Origin: Paludibacter sp.
GTDB lineage: Bacteria > Bacteroidota > Bacteroidia > Bacteroidales > Paludibacteraceae
Direction of reading: 5' to 3'
Assembly: GCF_009712605.1 (NCBI RefSeq)
Contig: NZ_WASO01000008.1
Location: 115,096-179,095, forward strand
Length of the DNA stretch: 64,000 nucleotides
Both the position numbers and the translations under genes were made by a program. The notes below the pieces were generated by a model. That model did not search any database and was not told where the DNA came from. It worked only from the letters and a program-made list of their open reading frames with translations. This document shows positions 33,622 through 42,972 of this stretch, piece after piece. Each line of letters opens with the position of its first letter. The first letter of the stretch is position 1.

Positions 33622-35034
33622 CTATTGTTTGAAAAACTCTTTGGCAAAGCTCACCAAATAGACTTTTTCGGTGGCACGGGTCAATGCTGTGTAGAGCCAG
33701 CGGTAATAATCGGTGTTGAGTTGCTCTTCGGGAATGTTTCCCTGATCGATAAAGACCGTTTGCCACTGTCCGCCCTGCGCTTTGTGACAGGTAACCGCAT
33801 ACGCGAACTTCACTTGCAAAGCATTATAAAATTCGTCTTTTTGCATCTCTTTGGCTCGTTCGCGTCGGTTGCCAATATGAGCATAATCTTCGCTCACAGC
33901 TTCGTAGAGTTTTTTATTCATCTCGTTCAGACTGGCAGGCGTTTCGGCTTGAAGGGCTTCCACCAGTATACGCGCCTCTATCTCGCAATCATAATCAATA
34001 AACCGCAGTAACACATCGGCAAAACGGAAGCCGTACAATTCTTTGTAACGAAGAATGCGCTGCACTTCGGCCACATCGCCGTTGGCAATAAATTCCATTT
34101 CGGGGTAATCCTTGCTCCAGAAATAGTTATTCTTCACCACCATCACCAGATCGCCCCCGCTGAGTTCCTCCTCTTTTTGAAACACGCGGGCACGAATGCC
34201 GTTGTTGTAGAGATTGGCCCGCTTATTAGAACGGGTAATGACAATGGTCTCCTCCACTCCGGTTTTGTTATATTCCGCCTGTAATGTATCGATTAATTCG
34301 TCTCCCGGAAGATTCCGGATATCGGAGAACGATGCAACATCGAATTGAGGATGGAGGTGAGTGCGCTCTTCCAACAGGTTATTCCGTAAAGCAGTGGCAT
34401 TAAAAAGTATTCCGCTCTCTTCTGCCTGACGCACTACCTGCGTAAGTGTAAAATCCGTTACATTCAACCCGAAACTTTGCAACTTTGAGAGTTCCAGTGC
34501 CGGACTCACGGGTTGCATCACCGGAGGCAACTGTGCCGTATCACCCAGCAAAATCATGCTGCAACCATCACTGCCGTAGACATATTGCACTAAATCATCG
34601 AGCAGCTGTCCCGAACCGAACATACTTCCCTCGCCGGACAAGTTGGCAATCATCGAAGCCTCATCGACAATGAATAGCGTATGCTTGTGCAGGTTATTAT
34701 CAAGTGTGAAAATGAAATCGGCTGCCGATTTCTGGCGGTATATTTTTTTGTGGATGGTAAATGCCGGATGACCTGAATAGTGAGACAAAACCTTAGCTGC
34801 ACGCCCCGTGGGAGCCAGCAGCATCACCTTCTGCTGAAGTTCATCGAAAGTCTTGACAAGAGCGCTCACCACCGACGTTTTTCCCGTACCTGCATATCCT
34901 TTCAGCAGAAAAGCTTTTTCCCGTTCTTGCGAAGTAAGAAAAACCGACAGTGATTCGATAAGAGCAGCTTGTTGTGCAGTAGGCTCGAAAGGAAGATGGG
35001 AGCGGATTTTATCTATAAGGAAACGATTAAGCAT
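33622..35034 (-). CDS. RecD-like SF1B DNA helicase
   Basis: This 470-aa ATP-dependent 5'-3' helicase of the RecD/Dda/Pif1 type has Walker A GYAGTGKTS (about 45-53), motif Ia LLAPTGRAAKVL, Walker B FIVDEASMI, motif III ILLGDTAQLPPV, and late motifs TCHKAQGGQWQTVFID and YTALTRATEKVYLV. Stand-alone forms of this size are common in Bacteroidota and are often annotated as AAA ATPases. It is cytosolic and likely acts in repair or recombination. It is followed by the TatD-like gene, another DNA-repair-associated family. Confidence 0.92.
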   Translation of the reverse strand: MLNRFLIDKIRSHLPFEPTAQQAALIESLSVFLTSQEREKAFLLKGYAGTGKTSVVSALVKTFDELQQKVMLLAPTGRAAKVLSHYSGHPAFTIHKKIYRQKSAADFIFTLDNNLHKHTLFIVDEASMIANLSGEGSMFGSGQLLDDLVQYVYGSDGCSMILLGDTAQLPPVMQPVSPALELSKLQSFGLNVTDFTLTQVVRQAEESGILFNATALRNNLLEERTHLHPQFDVASFSDIRNLPGDELIDTLQAEYNKTGVEETIVITRSNKRANLYNNGIRARVFQKEEELSGGDLVMVVKNNYFWSKDYPEMEFIANGDVAEVQRILRYKELYGFRFADVLLRFIDYDCEIEARILVEALQAETPASLNEMNKKLYEAVSEDYAHIGNRRERAKEMQKDEFYNALQVKFAYAVTCHKAQGGQWQTVFIDQGNIPEEQLNTDYYRWLYTALTRATEKVYLVSFAKEFFKQ

Positions 35035-35196
35035 AAACCTGAACTCTTTCTGCGTGCAATATAGCCAGCATCTCTAAAAGAAAATCCGACTAAATATGAC
35101 GACATAAAAAACAATAAGAAAGCCGATTAAGCGAGTCAAGCGCCAACAACCCCAAGATTTGTTTGGTTAAAGTAAATTAAAAGATAAACCACAGAG

Positions 35197-35262
35197 TTTG
35201 AAGCTATAAAACTTCCTTTATCTTTGCAGTGTATTATTGTAGTAATACAATGGTACGATAAA
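35197..35262 (+). promoter_or_regulatory. promoter and second GntR operator, MacAB-type operon
   Basis: -33 TTTG (35197-35200), 18 nt, -7 TATCTTTG (35219-35226), then GTGTATTA-N6-TAATACAA (35229-35250) and TGGTACGA. The block 35223-35262 matches 9970-10009 at 34 of 40 positions. The rest of the 363-nt gap is A/T-rich leader with no gene. Confidence 0.7.
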
Positions 35263-35397
35263 ACACATTAACCTTAATTCGTTGTTGAATTACCGGCCAG
35301 AACTACAAATGTACGGTTTTATTCGTAACCTGCATTAAAGGCTCTAATTATTCAGGCGAAAAGTGCTATTTCAATCGAAAGCAAATATTTACACTCA

Positions 35398-36072
35398 ATG
35401 ATAACACTACGCGACGTAAACAAAACCTACTACACTGAAGCAACATCGCTGCATGTATTGAAAGGCATCGACCTTCACATCGAACAGGGTGACTATGTGT
35501 CGATAATGGGTGCTTCGGGTTCCGGCAAATCCACTTTGCTGAACATTTTGGGTATTCTGGACAATTACGACACCGGCGATTACTACCTCAACAACAAACT
35601 CATCAAAGACCTGTCGGAGACGCAGGCTGCCGCTTACCGCAACGAAATGATCGGTTTTGTGTTTCAATCGTTCAATCTGATCAACTTTAAAAATGCGATG
35701 GAGAATGTTGCGCTGCCACTTTACTACAAAAACATCAGCCGCAAAAAGCGCAATGCCATCGCTCTGGAATACCTCGACCGCATGGGTCTGAAAGATTGGG
35801 CATACCACCTTCCTAACGAGATGTCGGGAGGACAAAAACAACGGGTAGCTATTGCACGTGCCATCATATCACAACCCAAAATTTTGCTTGCCGACGAACC
35901 AACCGGAGCGCTTGACAGTCAAACCACTGAAGAGGTAATGCAGTTGCTCGGAGAACTCAACCAGACCGGCATTACGACCATCATCGTTACGCACGAAAAG
36001 GCTGTAGCCGACGAAACCCGTAAAGTAATCCACATCAAAGACGGGCTGATACAGAATATCCAACACAACTAA
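35398..36072 (+). CDS. MacB/LolD-type ABC ATPase
   Basis: This 224-aa ATPase has Walker A GASGSGKST (about 39-47), the Q-loop FVFQSFNLI, signature MSGGQKQRVAIARAI, Walker B ILLADEPTGALD and H-loop VTHE. It is of the class that pairs with FtsX-like permeases. It is cytosolic, bound to the two permeases encoded next, and would power a MacAB-TolC-like mechanotransmission pump. It is the first gene of a five-gene efflux operon behind a probable GntR operator. Confidence 0.94.
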   Translation: MITLRDVNKTYYTEATSLHVLKGIDLHIEQGDYVSIMGASGSGKSTLLNILGILDNYDTGDYYLNNKLIKDLSETQAAAYRNEMIGFVFQSFNLINFKNAMENVALPLYYKNISRKKRNAIALEYLDRMGLKDWAYHLPNEMSGGQKQRVAIARAIISQPKILLADEPTGALDSQTTEEVMQLLGELNQTGITTIIVTHEKAVADETRKVIHIKDGLIQNIQHN

Positions 36073-36106
36073 CCTTTCAACCGGACACATCCACAATCTT
36101 CATTCG

Positions 36107-37360
36107 ATGAATATACTTCAGGAAATATGGTCGAGTCTCCGACACAATAAACTACGCACCATGCTTACGGGCTTATCCGTTTCATGGGGCATCTTTATCC
36201 TGATTGTGCTGCTCGGTGCCGGTAACGGCTTAAGCAATGGAGTTCGCAGCAACTTCAATTCAAGAGCTACTAATTCCGTACAATTATGGTCGGGCAGATC
36301 TTCGATGCCTTATCACGGCTTAATGGCCAACCGCACGCTGGATTTTTCGGACAGACAGGTGAAAGACATTGACGAACAGTTGCGCGAACCGGAGAAAAAG
36401 AGCGGCATTATCGACAAACAATCGACAGTGACCTACGGAACAGAATATGGCAACTATTCACTGCGTGGCGTCGATCCCACCTATAAAGATATTTTCAATT
36501 TGAAATTCGACCCGGATGGTGGACGTTTTATCAATAAAAACGATTTGAAGGATCATAGCAAAGTGGTGGTTATCGACAAGAAAATAAAAGAGGTGCTTTT
36601 CAAGAAGGAACCGGCATTGGGTAAATACGTCAAAATCGGGTCGGTCATGTTTCGCATTATCGGTATCAATTCAAAGAAAGAGCAATATGGAAATCCTACC
36701 TGCTACATTCCTTTTACTACGGCACAACTGATTTACAACCCCAACCAAAAGTTCGGCAGCATCGCCATGACGGTAAACGGGCTGGATTCGAAAGCAGAAA
36801 ACGACTCGTTCAACAAAAAACTGATTGGAGTAATGTCGCGCAGCCTCTATTTCGACCCAAAAGATGAACAGGCCATCTATATCCGCAACGCGCAACGCGA
36901 TTATCTTCAAACGATGAAAATTTTCAGAGGCATCACGCTGTTTGTCTTTATTATCGGAATATTCACCCTCATTGCGGGTATTGTCGGCGTAAGCAATATT
37001 ATGCTGGTATCGGTTAAAGAGCGTACCCGCGAAATCGGCATCCGCAAAGCAATAGGCGCTCCGCCGGGATCGATCCTGCGCTCCATCATCATCGAATCGA
37101 TTCTGATTACCGGCATATTCGGATACCTCGGCATGGTTTTAGGCATCGGACTGACGGAATTGGTCAACTATATTATGGTGCAGACGGCAGCTCACAGCAC
37201 CTCGGAAAACGACATGACTATATTTATGAATCCGACCGTGTCGCTGACCTACGTATTCATCTCGACCTTTATTCTGATTATTTCCGGTATCATTGCCGGA
37301 TATATGCCGGCTCGCAGAGCCGTACGCATCAAGCCTATCGAGGCAATGCGTGAAGAATAA
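36107..37360 (+). CDS. MacB-type FtsX-fold ABC permease 1
   Basis: This 417-aa inner-membrane protein has one N-terminal helix (about 15-42), a large periplasmic MacB_PCD domain (about 50-270) and three C-terminal helices of the FtsX domain, with SNIMLVSVKERTREIGIRKAIGAPPGSILRSIIIES. It ends with ARRAVRIKPIEAMREE, a family signature. It likely pairs with permease 2 as a heterodimer. It starts 34 nt after the ATPase gene. Confidence 0.94.
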   Translation: MNILQEIWSSLRHNKLRTMLTGLSVSWGIFILIVLLGAGNGLSNGVRSNFNSRATNSVQLWSGRSSMPYHGLMANRTLDFSDRQVKDIDEQLREPEKKSGIIDKQSTVTYGTEYGNYSLRGVDPTYKDIFNLKFDPDGGRFINKNDLKDHSKVVVIDKKIKEVLFKKEPALGKYVKIGSVMFRIIGINSKKEQYGNPTCYIPFTTAQLIYNPNQKFGSIAMTVNGLDSKAENDSFNKKLIGVMSRSLYFDPKDEQAIYIRNAQRDYLQTMKIFRGITLFVFIIGIFTLIAGIVGVSNIMLVSVKERTREIGIRKAIGAPPGSILRSIIIESILITGIFGYLGMVLGIGLTELVNYIMVQTAAHSTSENDMTIFMNPTVSLTYVFISTFILIISGIIAGYMPARRAVRIKPIEAMREE

Positions 37361-37523
37361 ACTTCAATATGCGAATAAAAATTTGAAGATGTGGAGATTT
37401 GAGAATGTGAAAATTTGGAGATTTGAGGATAAGTTAATTGTAACCTCCTTCGCTTCTCTGATGCTTCGGTGGTTTCAGATTTCAATCGTAAATTGTAAAT
37501 GATTAAATTGTAAATAAAAATTT

Positions 37524-38771
37524 ATGTTTGATTTAGATCGCTGGCAAGAAATATGGTACACCATCAAGCACAACAAATCGCGAAGTGTGATGACGGCGTT
37601 CGGTGTATTCTGGGGCATGTTTATGCTCGTCTGTATGGTGGGTGCCGGTTCTGCGCTCAAAAACGGAATGGAATCGACCATCGACGGATTTGCCACAAAC
37701 TCCTGTTTTGTCTACGATCAACAGACAACAGAACCCTACAAAGGCTTCAAAAAAGGGAGAAATTGGTCAATTCAAAACGAAGACATTCCGTTGTTACAGC
37801 AAGGAGTCCCCGAAATACAGTATCTGGCTCCCGTGCTTTTTGGCGGACAGGGTGCCAATAATGTAGTACGCAAGGATAAATCAGGAACGTTCAATATAAA
37901 AGGTAACTACCCGAGCTACAACAAAATAGAAGAGAACAAACTGATTTACGGACGTTACATCAACGATATCGACATTGCCGAAAAGCGGAAAACCTGTGTA
38001 ATCGGCGAACGGGTAAGCGAGGTGTTGTTTGGCAAAAATGTCAACCCGGTAGGACAGAACGTGAAAGTGATGGGTATCTATTTTCAGGTGATCGGAGTAG
38101 CGCGCAGCATTTCGCAGGTAAACCTTGGTGGACGCGGCGAAGAATCGGTTGTATTGCCGTTTACCACCATGCAACAAGCCTTCAATATGGGCAACAAGGT
38201 GCACTTCATTGCCGCTACGGCCATACCCGGCGTTCGCGTAAAAGTGATTGAAGAGAAAATCAATCAGATTCTGAAAAAGCAGCACAATATCGCCCCCACG
38301 GATAAAGCTGCGATAGGCGGATTCAACATCGAAGAGCAGTTCACTATGTTCCTCTACCTTGGAATCGGCATCGCAGTACTCATCTGGATTGTGGGAGCAG
38401 GAACGCTGTTTGCCGGAGGTATCGGTGTAAGTAACATCATGCTGGTAACGGTTCGCGAACGAACCAAAGAGATCGGGATACGCCGCGCACTTGGAGCAAC
38501 GCCCCGCACCATCATCCGCCAGATAATCAGCGAAAGCATCGTGCTCACACTGATAGCCGGTATTGCAGGACTAATGCTCGGCGTGGGACTACTGTCTTTG
38601 GTGGGTATGGTACTAAGTCAGTCTGACAGTTTCTTCCAGGAACCCCAAATCAGTTTTGCCGTGGCCATTGTATCGTTAGTGATACTGCTCGTTATCGGCA
38701 TATTGGCCGGACTCGTTCCTGCCAACCGGGCCATGACTATCAAACCGATAGAGGCAATCCGGGAGGAGTAA
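37524..38771 (+). CDS. MacB-type FtsX-fold ABC permease 2
   Basis: This 415-aa paralogue of permease 1 has the same layout: an N-terminal helix, a periplasmic domain (about 50-275), then three helices with SNIMLVTVRERTKEIGIRRALGATPRTIIRQIISES, ending NRAMTIKPIEAIREE. The 163-nt gap before it contains A/T-rich near-repeats (GGAGATTTGAG twice) and no gene. Two unlike permeases suggest a heterodimeric pump. Confidence 0.94.
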   Translation: MFDLDRWQEIWYTIKHNKSRSVMTAFGVFWGMFMLVCMVGAGSALKNGMESTIDGFATNSCFVYDQQTTEPYKGFKKGRNWSIQNEDIPLLQQGVPEIQYLAPVLFGGQGANNVVRKDKSGTFNIKGNYPSYNKIEENKLIYGRYINDIDIAEKRKTCVIGERVSEVLFGKNVNPVGQNVKVMGIYFQVIGVARSISQVNLGGRGEESVVLPFTTMQQAFNMGNKVHFIAATAIPGVRVKVIEEKINQILKKQHNIAPTDKAAIGGFNIEEQFTMFLYLGIGIAVLIWIVGAGTLFAGGIGVSNIMLVTVRERTKEIGIRRALGATPRTIIRQIISESIVLTLIAGIAGLMLGVGLLSLVGMVLSQSDSFFQEPQISFAVAIVSLVILLVIGILAGLVPANRAMTIKPIEAIREE

Positions 38772-38779
38772 AAACATTG

Positions 38780-38830
38780 TTGAATTGTGTAATCGTGTAA
38801 TTGTTTAATCGCTTAATTGTAAAATTGTTC
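38780..38830. repeat. A/T-rich short-period repeat
   Basis: About five near-repeats of a TGTAATTGTTTAATCG-like unit occur between permease 2 and the adaptor gene. It is intergenic padding within the operon. Confidence 0.4.
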
Positions 38831-38847
38831 CAAATAATAGTTTTCCC

Positions 38848-39984
38848 ATGAAAAAATTCTTCAAAATCTTTTTTTTAGTACTATTGGGCGTTATAGTACT
38901 CGGTACTTTTTTCTTTCTCTGGAAAAAATCGCAACCGGTAGTAAAGAAATATGAAATTGCCGAAGTAACGATAGGCAATATTGAAAAACGCATCGTGGCT
39001 ACCGGTAAAATATCTCCGCGCAACGAAGTGTTGATCAAGCCGCAAATGTCGGGTATCATTGCCGAAATCTATAAGAAAGCGGGCGACAAAGTGAAGGTCG
39101 GCGATTTAATTGCCAAAATCAAAGTTATCCCCGACATGGTAAGCCTCAACAGCGCTGAATCGAGGGTAACACGGGCACAATTGGCCTACGACCAGTCGAA
39201 GAAAAATTACGACCGCGACTCCAAATTAATGAAAGAAAAGGTGATATCGAAAGAGGAGTTCGACAAAACCCGCTTGCAATACGAAAACGACAAAGAAGAG
39301 TTGGGTGCCGCCAAAGACAACCTTAGTCTGGTTCGCGACGGGATCACCAGCAGCAAATCGCAGGTGAGCAATACGCTGGTTCGCTCCACTATCAACGGTA
39401 CGATTCTCGACATTCCGGTAAAAGTAGGAAATTCAGTGATTCAATCCAACAGTTTCAACGACGGAACGACAATTGCCACCGTAGCCAATATGAGCGACAT
39501 GCTTTTTGTGGGAAAATTGGATGAAACGGAAGTGGGTAAATTGCAAACCGGCATGACAATGGACATTACCATCGGTGCCATGCAGGATCAGAAGCTGACC
39601 GCAACTTTGGAATATATCTCTCCGAAAGGAACTGAAGAGAACGGTGCTATTATGTTCGAGATGAAAGCAGCCCTCAAAATACCTTCTTCGGTATTCGTAC
39701 GTGCCGGTTACAGTGCCAACGCAGAGATATTGCTCAACAAACTGAGCAACGTGCTGACTCTCCCCGAAAACTGCATCGAATTCAGCGGCGACACCTCTTA
39801 TGTCTATGTATTGAAGACCAAAGAGCCACAGGCATTTGACAAAAAAGTAGTCAAAGTTGGCCTGTCCGATGGCATCAAAATCGAAGTAAAATCGGGGTTG
39901 AAAGCAAAGGATAAAGTACGCGGAGCCGAAATTTTAGCAAAGAAGAAAGAGCAAAAATCGGATGAAAAGTCGGACGATCGATAA
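38848..39984 (+). CDS. periplasmic adaptor (membrane fusion protein), MacA-like
   Basis: This 378-aa protein has an N-terminal membrane anchor (about 5-25), a lipoyl half (KPQMSGIIAEIYKKAGDKVKVGDLIAKI), a long coiled-coil hairpin (about 90-165) and a second lipoyl half (LVRSTINGTILDIPVKVGNSV). The beta-barrel and membrane-proximal domains follow, with a Lys/Glu/Ser-rich tail (KKKEQKSDEKSDD). It would link the ABC permeases to the TolC channel encoded next. Confidence 0.93.
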   Translation: MKKFFKIFFLVLLGVIVLGTFFFLWKKSQPVVKKYEIAEVTIGNIEKRIVATGKISPRNEVLIKPQMSGIIAEIYKKAGDKVKVGDLIAKIKVIPDMVSLNSAESRVTRAQLAYDQSKKNYDRDSKLMKEKVISKEEFDKTRLQYENDKEELGAAKDNLSLVRDGITSSKSQVSNTLVRSTINGTILDIPVKVGNSVIQSNSFNDGTTIATVANMSDMLFVGKLDETEVGKLQTGMTMDITIGAMQDQKLTATLEYISPKGTEENGAIMFEMKAALKIPSSVFVRAGYSANAEILLNKLSNVLTLPENCIEFSGDTSYVYVLKTKEPQAFDKKVVKVGLSDGIKIEVKSGLKAKDKVRGAEILAKKKEQKSDEKSDDR

Positions 39985-40071
39985 CCTGACAACCGGAGCA
40001 TACTGTCCCTTGCAGCAAAAACAAGGCAGTCCTGCTCCGAAGTTACATCACTTCATTAACACACGCATCTC

Positions 40072-41370
40072 ATGATAAAGAAAATTATTCTGATCGGTCT
40101 GATCTTCCTTCCATTGACCTCGTTTGCTCAAAAGGCGTGGACGTTGGAACAGTGTGTCGATACTGCCTGGAACAACAACCTGAAAATACGGCAGCAGCAA
40201 AACACGTCACAAAACCGCGAAATCAATTACCGGCAGGCACGACTCAACCTTCTGCCCAACCTCAACGGATCGATCGGTCAAAGTTTTATGTTTGGACGTT
40301 CGTTAACGGCGGCCAACACCTATGCAAGTTCCAACTCGAAACAAACTTCGTTTAACCTATCGAGCAACGTAACACTTTTCGACGGACTGCGAATGAAGTA
40401 CAACATCGATGCACGCAAGGCCGACTGGATGGCATCCAAAGCTGATCTGGAAAAGATTCGCACAGACATCGCCCTGAGTGTGGCAACGGCATACATGCAG
40501 GTACTGCTCAACAAAGAGCTGCTGCAAATTGCCAACGATCAACTGGCGCTGACCAAAACAAAGATAGAACAACGCCAAGCTCTGGTCTCCAACGGTAAAA
40601 TGGCCGAAGGCGAAATGTACGAATTGCAGGCGCAGGCAGCCAAAGAGGAGTTGAGCCGCACGCAGAACGAAAACGCGCTGAAACTGTCATTACTCGATTT
40701 GGCTCAAATCATGGAGATCGACAACTTCGAACAGCTGGATGTGGTGATACCGGAAAATCTTATAGACAAAAACGCCATGATTCTCTCGGCACAATCGATC
40801 TACGAGAGTGCTATCACCCATCGCCCCGAAATTAAAAGTGCCGAATATCGTCTATTGAGTGGATCGAAAGATGTGCTGGCCACCAAAGCAGAACTCTACC
40901 CTTCCCTGAGTTTGGGAGCCAATTCGGGCACCGGATATTACAACATGAGTCGTGCCAGCAACGATGCGTTCGGGAAACAATTGAAAAATAACCTCACGAC
41001 ATCCGTCGGACTAACTCTCTCCATTCCCATCTTCAATAAATTCGACGTACAAAACCGGGTGAAGATTGCGCAAAACAGTGTGGAGAACAGCAAACTCGAC
41101 ATCCAGAATACCAAACTGGATATGAAGAAATCGATTCAACAGGCCTACTACAATGCCCTGGCAGCACAAAGCCGCTGGGAAGCTGCTCAGAAATCGGAAA
41201 TAGCCAGTCAGGAAGCATACCGTTTTGCCAACCAGAAATACGAAGCCGGACGGGCATCGGTCTACGAACTCTATCAGGCCAAAAGCAACCTTACACAGGT
41301 ACTTTCAGAGAAAACACAGGCCAAATACGAATATGCCTTCCGCGTAAAAATTCTGGAATTGCTGAAATGA
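40072..41370 (+). CDS. TolC-family outer-membrane channel
   Basis: This 432-aa protein has a signal peptide (MIKKIILIGLIFLPLTSFAQ) and two OEP repeats, each with a long helical hairpin: about 25-215 (WTLEQCVDTAWNNNLKIRQQQ) and about 235-432 (AITHRPEIKSAEYRLLSGSKDVLATKAELYPSLSLGA). It is the outer-membrane exit duct of the efflux system and the last gene of the operon, closing at a large hairpin. Confidence 0.94.
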   Translation: MIKKIILIGLIFLPLTSFAQKAWTLEQCVDTAWNNNLKIRQQQNTSQNREINYRQARLNLLPNLNGSIGQSFMFGRSLTAANTYASSNSKQTSFNLSSNVTLFDGLRMKYNIDARKADWMASKADLEKIRTDIALSVATAYMQVLLNKELLQIANDQLALTKTKIEQRQALVSNGKMAEGEMYELQAQAAKEELSRTQNENALKLSLLDLAQIMEIDNFEQLDVVIPENLIDKNAMILSAQSIYESAITHRPEIKSAEYRLLSGSKDVLATKAELYPSLSLGANSGTGYYNMSRASNDAFGKQLKNNLTTSVGLTLSIPIFNKFDVQNRVKIAQNSVENSKLDIQNTKLDMKKSIQQAYYNALAAQSRWEAAQKSEIASQEAYRFANQKYEAGRASVYELYQAKSNLTQVLSEKTQAKYEYAFRVKILELLK

Positions 41371-41379
41371 TTTTATAAG

Positions 41380-41445
41380 TCTTCAGTAGACAGTACGCAG
41401 TACTCAGTAAATCTGACTCAACAGTTTTTTACTGAGTACTGAAGA
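41380..41445. terminator. large inverted repeat ending the efflux operon
   Basis: CAGTACTCAGTAAA (41398-41411) pairs perfectly with TTTACTGAGTACTG (41428-41441). An outer AGTCTTCAGT...ACTGAAGACT pair extends the stem after a 14-nt insertion in the left arm. A related ACTGAGTACTG motif recurs at 33588-33619. Confidence 0.6.
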
Positions 41446-41467
41446 CTGTGTACTGCTTACTTTACGC

Positions 41468-41498
41468 TTGCTTCGCTTCGCCTTTTTACCTACCTTTG
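41468..41498 (+). promoter_or_regulatory. hisS promoter
   Basis: TTG at 41468-41470, 20 nt, then -7 TACCTTTG at 41491-41498. It overlaps the start of the longest frame and so supports ATG 41516. Confidence 0.6.
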
Positions 41499-41515
41499 CG
41501 GAAAATTTTACAGCG

Positions 41516-42880
41516 ATGCAAAAACCCTCCATACCCAAAGGAACGCGCGACTTTTCGCCCGAAGAGATGGCGAACCGCAACTATATTTTCAATACCATTA
41601 AGTCTGTTTTTCAACTCTATGGCTTTCGCCAGATCGAGACTCCTGCACAGGAAAATCTTTCGACCCTGATGGGAAAATACGGCGAAGAGGGCGACAAGCT
41701 TTTGTTCAAAATATTGAATTCGGGCGATTTTGCCGGTGGCGTTGCCGATGAAGAATGGGCGGCTAAGAACAGCGTGAAGCTCACATCAAAGATTTCCGAA
41801 AAGGGACTTCGTTACGACCTCACCGTTCCTTTTGCCCGTTACGTGGTGCAACACCGCGACCAGATCACCTTTCCTTTCAAACGTTATCAGATTCAGCCGG
41901 TATGGCGTGCCGATCGTCCGCAAAAAGGGCGTTATCGTGAGTTCTATCAGTGCGATGCCGACGTGGTGGGCAGCAATTCGCTGGTGAACGAAGCCGAACT
42001 GCTGCAAATGATCGACGAGGTTTTTCATCGTCTGAACATTAACGTTACCATTAAACTCAACAACCGCAAAATATTGGCTGGTATTGCCGAAATCATTGGA
42101 CAGTCCGACAAGATTGTCGACATCACCGTGGCCATCGACAAACTGGATAAGATCGGACTCAACAACGTCAATGCCGAACTGATCGAGAAAGGCATTCCGC
42201 AGGATGCAATCGACCGCCTGCAACCGGTACTGCTGCTTCAGGGTAGCAACGCCGAAAAGCTGAACACGCTGAAAACCGTGTTGGCAGCTTCGGAAACAGG
42301 TCTGAAAGGTGTCGAAGAACTGGAAACCATCTTCGATCTGGTATCGCTGACCCAAATTGCCACTACCATCGAACTCGACCTGACGCTGGCTCGCGGTCTC
42401 AACTACTATACCGGTGCCATCATCGAAGTGAAGGCAAATGACGTACAGATCGGAAGCATCAGCGGTGGCGGTCGTTACGACAACCTGACCGGCGTATTCG
42501 GTATGGACGGCGTTTCGGGCGTGGGCATCTCCTTCGGTGCCGATCGTATCTACGACGTACTCAACCAGCTGAACGGCTTCCCGGCTATGTCGGAAGAGAA
42601 TACCCGCCTGTTGTTTATCAACTTTGGAGACAAAGAGCAACGCTTCTGTCTGCCGTTGCTCAAAGCTGTACGTTCAGCCGGTATCAATGCCGAAATTTTC
42701 CCCGAAGCGGCAAAAATCAAAAAACAGATGAGCTATGCCGACGGCAAAAAGATCCCGTTCGTGGCCATTGTCGGCGAAAATGAAATGAACGCCAATGCCG
42801 TTATGCTCAAAAACATGACGAGCGGCGAACAGCAATTGGTTCCGGTCGACGAGCTGACCGACAAGATCAACGCTCAGTAA
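41516..42880 (+). CDS. hisS: histidyl-tRNA synthetase
   Basis: This 454-aa class II aminoacyl-tRNA synthetase shows PKGTRDF at the start, motif 2 around [29 protein letters not shown], the histidine-A loops [15 protein letters not shown] and [10 protein letters not shown], and motif 3 [17 protein letters not shown]-terminal anticodon-binding domain covers about 365-454. It charges tRNA-His in the cytosol. The start follows the promoter at 41491; a longer frame from 41468 is not used. Confidence 0.96.
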   Translation: MQKPSIPKGTRDFSPEEMANRNYIFNTIKSVFQLYGFRQIETPAQENLSTLMGKYGEEGDKLLFKILNSGDFAGGVADEEWAAKNSVKLTSKISEKGLRYDLTVPFARYVVQHRDQITFPFKRYQIQPVWRADRPQKGRYREFYQCDADVVGSNSLVNEAELLQMIDEVFHRLNINVTIKLNNRKILAGIAEIIGQSDKIVDITVAIDKLDKIGLNNVNAELIEKGIPQDAIDRLQPVLLLQGSNAEKLNTLKTVLAASETGLKGVEELETIFDLVSLTQIATTIELDLTLARGLNYYTGAIIEVKANDVQIGSISGGGRYDNLTGVFGMDGVSGVGISFGADRIYDVLNQLNGFPAMSEENTRLLFINFGDKEQRFCLPLLKAVRSAGINAEIFPEAAKIKKQMSYADGKKIPFVAIVGENEMNANAVMLKNMTSGEQQLVPVDELTDKINAQ

Positions 42881-42889
42881 AATACAGAG

Positions 42890-42917
42890 AAAGGATAACG
42901 AAGGTTATCCTTTTTTT
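42890..42917 (+). terminator. intrinsic terminator of hisS
   Basis: A perfect 10-bp stem AAAGGATAAC/GTTATCCTTT with a GAAG tetraloop, followed by a run of T, starts 9 nt after the hisS stop. Confidence 0.9.
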
Positions 42918-42972
42918 ATATCACAAGATGATTTTACCATTAAGGTATTTAGATAATTGAGAACACGACTTC

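Noticed and set aside
41786..42640. 284-codon frame opposite hisS
   Set aside because: It is a shadow of the G/C-biased hisS codons; hisS is complete with all motifs and a promoter.
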